This document shows, piece after piece, positions 17,446 to 20,404 of a stretch of DNA of 20,404 nt. Position 1 is the stretch's first letter. Each line of letters starts with the position of its first letter. This DNA is from Chara braunii (lineage: Eukaryota; Streptophyta; Charophyceae; Charales; Characeae): assembly GCA_003427395.1 (NCBI GenBank), contig BFEA01000248.1, positions 46,644-67,047 of the forward strand. The letters run 5' to 3'. Made by a program: the position numbers and the translations under genes. The notes beneath the pieces were generated by a model. It made no database searches. It saw only the letters and a list, made by a program, of their open reading frames with translations, and was not told the DNA's origin.

Positions 17446-18566
17446 ATTTTCTTTCGTTTTGAGACACTTTGGGGAACGAAAGACAGCTCTCGCAACACTT
17501 GCAGATCGTAGGGAAGTGGGCAACCATTGTCAGCAGTTGTGAAGTAAGAGGGAAGGGGATTGGGAGAGCGAAGAGATATATTAGCCGATGAGACAGAAGA
17601 GGATGGGTTATATGTATGAGTGAAGTGAAGAGTAGGAGGCGTGTGTGGGGAACAAGGTACAGGTTGTTTGAACAGGATCGTAGTGACGCGGTGGATGTAG
17701 AGAAATTGAGAGGTACAAGTATTGGAGAAGGAATTTGTTTGAGAGTTTGAAGTAGTTATGATCGCATGAATGTTAGAGTGCACGTAGAAAAGGGAGGAAT
17801 ATTAGAAGAATTATGGACCAAGAGAGAAGCATGATGGAGTCTTTAGCCGTAAAAACGATATGTCAATCTATTGTGCGGAGTAATGAGCAGAGGAGGGTCA
17901 CAAATTTTGAGTGAAGTGGAGACTTAGCAAGCGGGAGGGGGTACTCAGGTCCAATGAGCTCAGAGAAAGTATTTCAAATGTTGTCGCAAGAGCAAAGCAA
18001 ATGAGGTTGTAGTGAGTAGAAACGAAAGTTGTGTAACAATTGCGCCAGAAACTCGTTTTTTATCCACAATTTCCGTCGAACAATATTGGAAAAGGTAGCT
18101 CACTGTGATTGTTTTGAAGCCTTCCTTGAGAAGCACCTGGCCACATTGTACGCAAAAATCAAATTATTGAACGACCACTTGTACAAATTCCTTCTCTCAT
18201 TAGGATGACTCAAAAGACGAGACACAGACAACTTCAAGGACTCAAAGCGAGAGCAGAATTTGAAGACAGAGTCTACCTTGAATGTACACTCATTTTCAAT
18301 CCAAGTTTTACAATGTTTGAGTTGGTCCCTACCAAACTTACTCGTTACTACCGATGCACCAAAGACTCGCTTCAATACTTTCCAATGTTCCATGAATCAG
18401 GTGAAATACAACCACCCATCGAAACTACTAAAAGAGACCTCATACCCAGCCGAACACACTCATTAAAGATATACAACAGAGAAATTGACGTGATGCCGAC
18501 CAATGTAACGTCGAACGCTAGTCTTTGGTCACGAGGTTTCCTACCATCTTCAAGTAACTTTATATT
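17446..18566 (-). pseudogene. PLE linker between GIY-YIG and RT (broken)
   Basis: Two minus-strand open pieces lie here: 18393-18100 (NERRNLYKWSFNNLIFAYNV near its end, continuing past a stop as KLWIKNEFLAQLLHN) and 17783-17446 (Ser/Thr/Pro-rich, then LPYDLQVLRELSFVPQSVSK leading into the RT DK block). They are in different frames, so at least two frameshifts have occurred. The position fits the region between endonuclease and RT core in permuted PLEs. No separate domain is recognised in it. Confidence 0.6.
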
Positions 18567-19133
18567 CTAGCTCTGGATAGATTGCCTCTTCCTAGCGACT
18601 CGAAGTCTTTCACACTTGCCTGATCTGCATTGTATACCCTTCTTCCTACCATTACAAGATGGTCTGCTATTCAGATAGGGAGATGCCCGACTTATAAACT
18701 CAGACTCCACAAGCAGCAGGTTAGACGTCTTAGATTGAACAAGGGGAATTGTGGCAACATAATTGTGAGTTCCTTCCCTTCGTAACCATTTGTATAATTG
18801 GTGGTTCCGAGTTGTACGAAAGGAGAAATCCAAGGAATTTGCACGATTGACATGCTAAGACCACCTAAGATCCAATGACCTAGTGGTGCACCCTATGTAG
18901 CATTGTTTCATGAATGGAAAGACCAGACAATGCATGATTGGACCAGAAGAAGCGAGAAAATTATAGTCTGATTCCAAAAGGCACAACAAAGAGTCGGAGA
19001 ATTTCCAGCACCAAGAAATTTGTCTGGAAAGAATGAGAGCAACAATGATGACTCTCAGTAAATAGTTGAGATGAGGATCAAGGAGTCCTATCTTTATCCT
19101 AAAAGAGAGAGACATGAATTCGGGAGATTCCAC
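18567..19133 (-). pseudogene. GIY-YIG endonuclease domain of the PLE (one nonsense codon)
   Basis: One minus-strand frame runs 19133-18567, broken only by a TAG at 18855-18857. The domain core begins near 18930: CLVF stands at the GIY position, then CYIGCTTRSLDLRW with YIG at 18891-18899 and the conserved Arg just after. QLYKWLRREGTHNYVATIPL follows, then LLLVESEFISRASPYLN with the catalytic Glu (18705-18707 or 18699-18701) and the conserved Asn (18669-18671). The GIY triplet itself is not canonical. The enzyme would nick target DNA to prime reverse transcription. The 60 residues before it have no clear zinc finger. Confidence 0.82.
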
Positions 19134-19191
19134 AAGGTCCTACCGGCTACCGCACAAGCGAAACCCCTATTCCTGTGCGATCGGTTCCTCT

Positions 19192-19848
19192 TCATCGATG
19201 TCGACATGTTGTGTTCCTTGTACATCGAGATCCGTCATCTTTGGCTCCTTCAACTTCAGAGTCTTGAGCAGGGCGATCCGACTTCAGTTGTGGCCGAAAA
19301 TCAAAGGCAAGGGAGGCTTGTAGGTCTGGTATCTCATTGATGGCTTGTTCGCAGGTGATGAACGTAATGTTTTCCTTGCCACAAAAGATCTGCAGACCAT
19401 GCTTCTTCAAACACTTAAGGTACTTCTTTGTCTCTTTCAGAAACTCAGCTCGCTCTGTAGTCGTGGTCTTGGATGCTAGTCGCCCAGAGGTTATTTTCGG
19501 TGGAGAGGGTCGCAAGGTGAGATCATCCATCCCGTCTTCATGTGGCTCATACGCCTCTTGTTCATCTTTATTTAATGCTTCGTTCATCCTTCTTGGAAGA
19601 TTGGAACGAGGAGTCAGTCCTTGCCTAACTAGCTTGGAGACAGCTCGTTCGAATCTCTCCTTGAGGGCTTGCACCTCCATGTTCATAATACGCTTGCCTT
19701 CCTTGACTGCATTATATGCCTTGACCAACTTTTGAAAATCGTCGGAGGTGGGAGTGCCAACGCCATTGACTTTTGTTTTACCTCTGGCAGGAGCTTTGGT
19801 GGACTGGTGATCAGAGGTGGCAATTGGGTAACCGTTGCCCGTACCCAA
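19192..19848 (-). CDS. Unknown 218-codon reading frame upstream of the PLE
   Basis: The longest uninterrupted frame in the window lies 58 bp upstream of the PLE endonuclease block, on the same strand but in another frame. The start at 19848 is a TTG; the first ATG codons are at residues 55 and 57 (IMNMEVQALKERF). An in-frame TAA lies about ten codons upstream. Residues 38-75 are charged and helical (KEGKRIMNMEVQALKERFER), a possible coiled coil. Residues 75-120 are polar and acidic, and residues 133-170 (ERAEFLKETKKYLKCLKKHG, then QIFCGKENITFITCEQAINE) look like a folded basic helix and strand. No family recognised. It may be a second or N-terminal ORF of the PLE, or an exon whose start lies beyond an intron. 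Confidence 0.55.
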   Translation of the reverse strand: MGTGNGYPIATSDHQSTKAPARGKTKVNGVGTPTSDDFQKLVKAYNAVKEGKRIMNMEVQALKERFERAVSKLVRQGLTPRSNLPRRMNEALNKDEQEAYEPHEDGMDDLTLRPSPPKITSGRLASKTTTTERAEFLKETKKYLKCLKKHGLQIFCGKENITFITCEQAINEIPDLQASLAFDFRPQLKSDRPAQDSEVEGAKDDGSRCTRNTTCRHR

Positions 19849-20110
19849 CCATTCCCAACTGTAACCGACAGGTTATGGGCGGGTACGGGTACCCTTCCGG
19901 AGAGGGGCATCGGTATGGGCAGGCATAAATTGTATTTGTGGATTTGAGGGCAGGCATGGGCGGGTATTGGCGGTGAAAAGGAAAAAACCGCAGGTATGGG
20001 CGACCAAGGAAAAGAAAAAAACATGGGTACAGCCGTTATAGGGTAGTGAAAAAAAAAATCAGATGGGTATGGACGGGTAAGCAATTATGTCGGGTAACCG
20101 TACATAATAT
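19812..20110. mobile_element. hAT-like terminus and GGGTA-rich repeat
   Basis: CAGAGGTGGCAATTGGGTAA at 19812 has the form CAGNGGTGGCAA followed by GGGTA and CCCGTACCC that is common at the ends of hAT-type DNA transposons. It leads into about 250 bp full of GGGTAYGGGTA and ATGGGCGGGTA motifs in both orientations, for example GGGTACGGGTACCC near 19880. The matching opposite terminus is not seen in the window, so the element may be truncated or only an isolated end. The first residues of the 218-codon frame overlap it. Confidence 0.4.
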
Positions 20111-20303
20111 GACCTACCTTTCCCCCCTTTCCCCCCCTTCCCTTCTTCCCAGGAAATACGCAGACCAGCAGAGCTGTTTTTTTCTTAGTCACAATTTTTT
20201 TTCCTGGCGCGAACGGCGAGAAAAATATTTCAAGAACTTACCTCCCGACTTCGAAATTGGCCACTTTCGAAATTGGAAGGCTCCAGCCTCGACTAAGGAG
20301 TTA
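20111..20303. other. C-rich and mixed sequence, no gene
   Basis: C-rich runs (CCCCCCTTTCCCCCCCTTCC near 20122-20141), T-runs, and a close repeat of TTCGAAATTGG at about 20250 and 20266. No coding capacity. Confidence 0.5.
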
Positions 20304-20404
20304 TGGTTGTACCCGTCGCCCTTCTGTGTGTGCATGCCACTGCATGACCATCGTCCGCCCCTCGTGGTTATACCCGCTGCTGTTCTGTGTGTGCTGCATG
20401 ACCA
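20304..20404. repeat. Two-unit tandem repeat, 61-bp period, cut by the window end
   Basis: TGGTTGTACCCG, TTCTGTGTGTG and CTGCATGACCA from 20304 recur from 20365 as TGGTTATACCCG, TTCTGTGTGTG and CTGCATGACCA. The array may continue beyond the window. Confidence 0.85.

Larger units (their letters stand above)
16102..19133 (-). mobile_element. Decayed Penelope-like element with N-terminal GIY-YIG
   Basis: On the minus strand the order is GIY-YIG endonuclease (19133-18567), linker (18566-17450), then a PLE-type reverse transcriptase (about 17450-16102), ending with a TGA and no C-terminal endonuclease. Classical Penelope elements have GIY-YIG after the RT; the reversed order is known in the Naiad/Chlamys clade of invertebrates, green algae and protists. 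Total coding length of about 3 kb fits one long ORF. Frameshifts separate the three blocks and nonsense codons lie in each. Terminal repeats and a target duplication could not be found by eye. Confidence 0.82.

Noticed and set aside
18205-18570. 121-codon plus-strand frame
   Set aside because: It lies antisense to the PLE linker, which has homology-like features on the minus strand; no domain is seen in the plus reading.
19337-19735. 132-codon plus-strand frame
   Set aside because: It is antisense to the longer 218-codon frame and has a Ser/Cys/Phe-rich composition expected of a shadow frame.

Overview
The window looks like repeat-rich nuclear DNA from the green lineage. The best guess is a streptophyte alga such as a charophyte. 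The clues are a Ty3/gypsy chromovirus with a plant-type initiator-Met tRNA primer site, telo-box-like motifs of the plant telomere type, and a Penelope-like element (PLE) whose GIY-YIG endonuclease lies N-terminal to its reverse transcriptase, a layout known from green algae, protists and invertebrates. No intact host gene can be supported. The species is inference; the retroelement calls rest on motifs that can be read directly.

Layout. 1-5424 is a mosaic of short repeats. It holds a (CT)n(GT)n microsatellite; four copies, in both orientations, of a short hairpin-core repeat, one with a long A-rich tail; two direct copies of a second family of about 370-390 bp; a two-unit tandem repeat of 116 bp; two tRNA-like segments on the minus strand; a two-unit tandem of 144 bp (48 codons); and a candidate hammerhead ribozyme on the minus strand.

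5425-15553 is a decayed Ty3/gypsy chromovirus on the plus strand. It has a partial 5' LTR, a primer-binding site, a very long leader (30-A tract, hairpin-dense segment, about 740 bp of pyrimidine-rich DNA, telomere-like motifs), gag with a CCHC knuckle, protease, reverse transcriptase (YLDD), RNase H, integrase, a chromodomain and a 3' LTR. Frameshifts and many nonsense codons break it. Most of the stops look like CAG-to-TAG or TGG-to-TGA/TAG changes, and two catalytic Asp codons have become Asn.

15554-15755 is a purine-rich tandem duplication next to the 3' LTR. 16102-19133, on the minus strand, is a decayed PLE: GIY-YIG domain first, then a linker, then RT fingers, palm and thumb, with no second GIY-YIG after the RT. 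Just upstream of it (19192-19848, minus) is the longest clean reading frame in the window, 218 codons of unknown function with no ATG near its start. Its 5' end runs into a GGGTA-rich sequence that resembles the terminus of a hAT-type DNA transposon. The window ends in a two-unit 61-bp tandem repeat.

The gene products do not form a pathway. The region is layered retroelement debris. The points most worth a second look are the permuted PLE, the PLE-type hammerhead candidate, the structured leader of the gypsy element, and the conserved-looking 218-codon frame.
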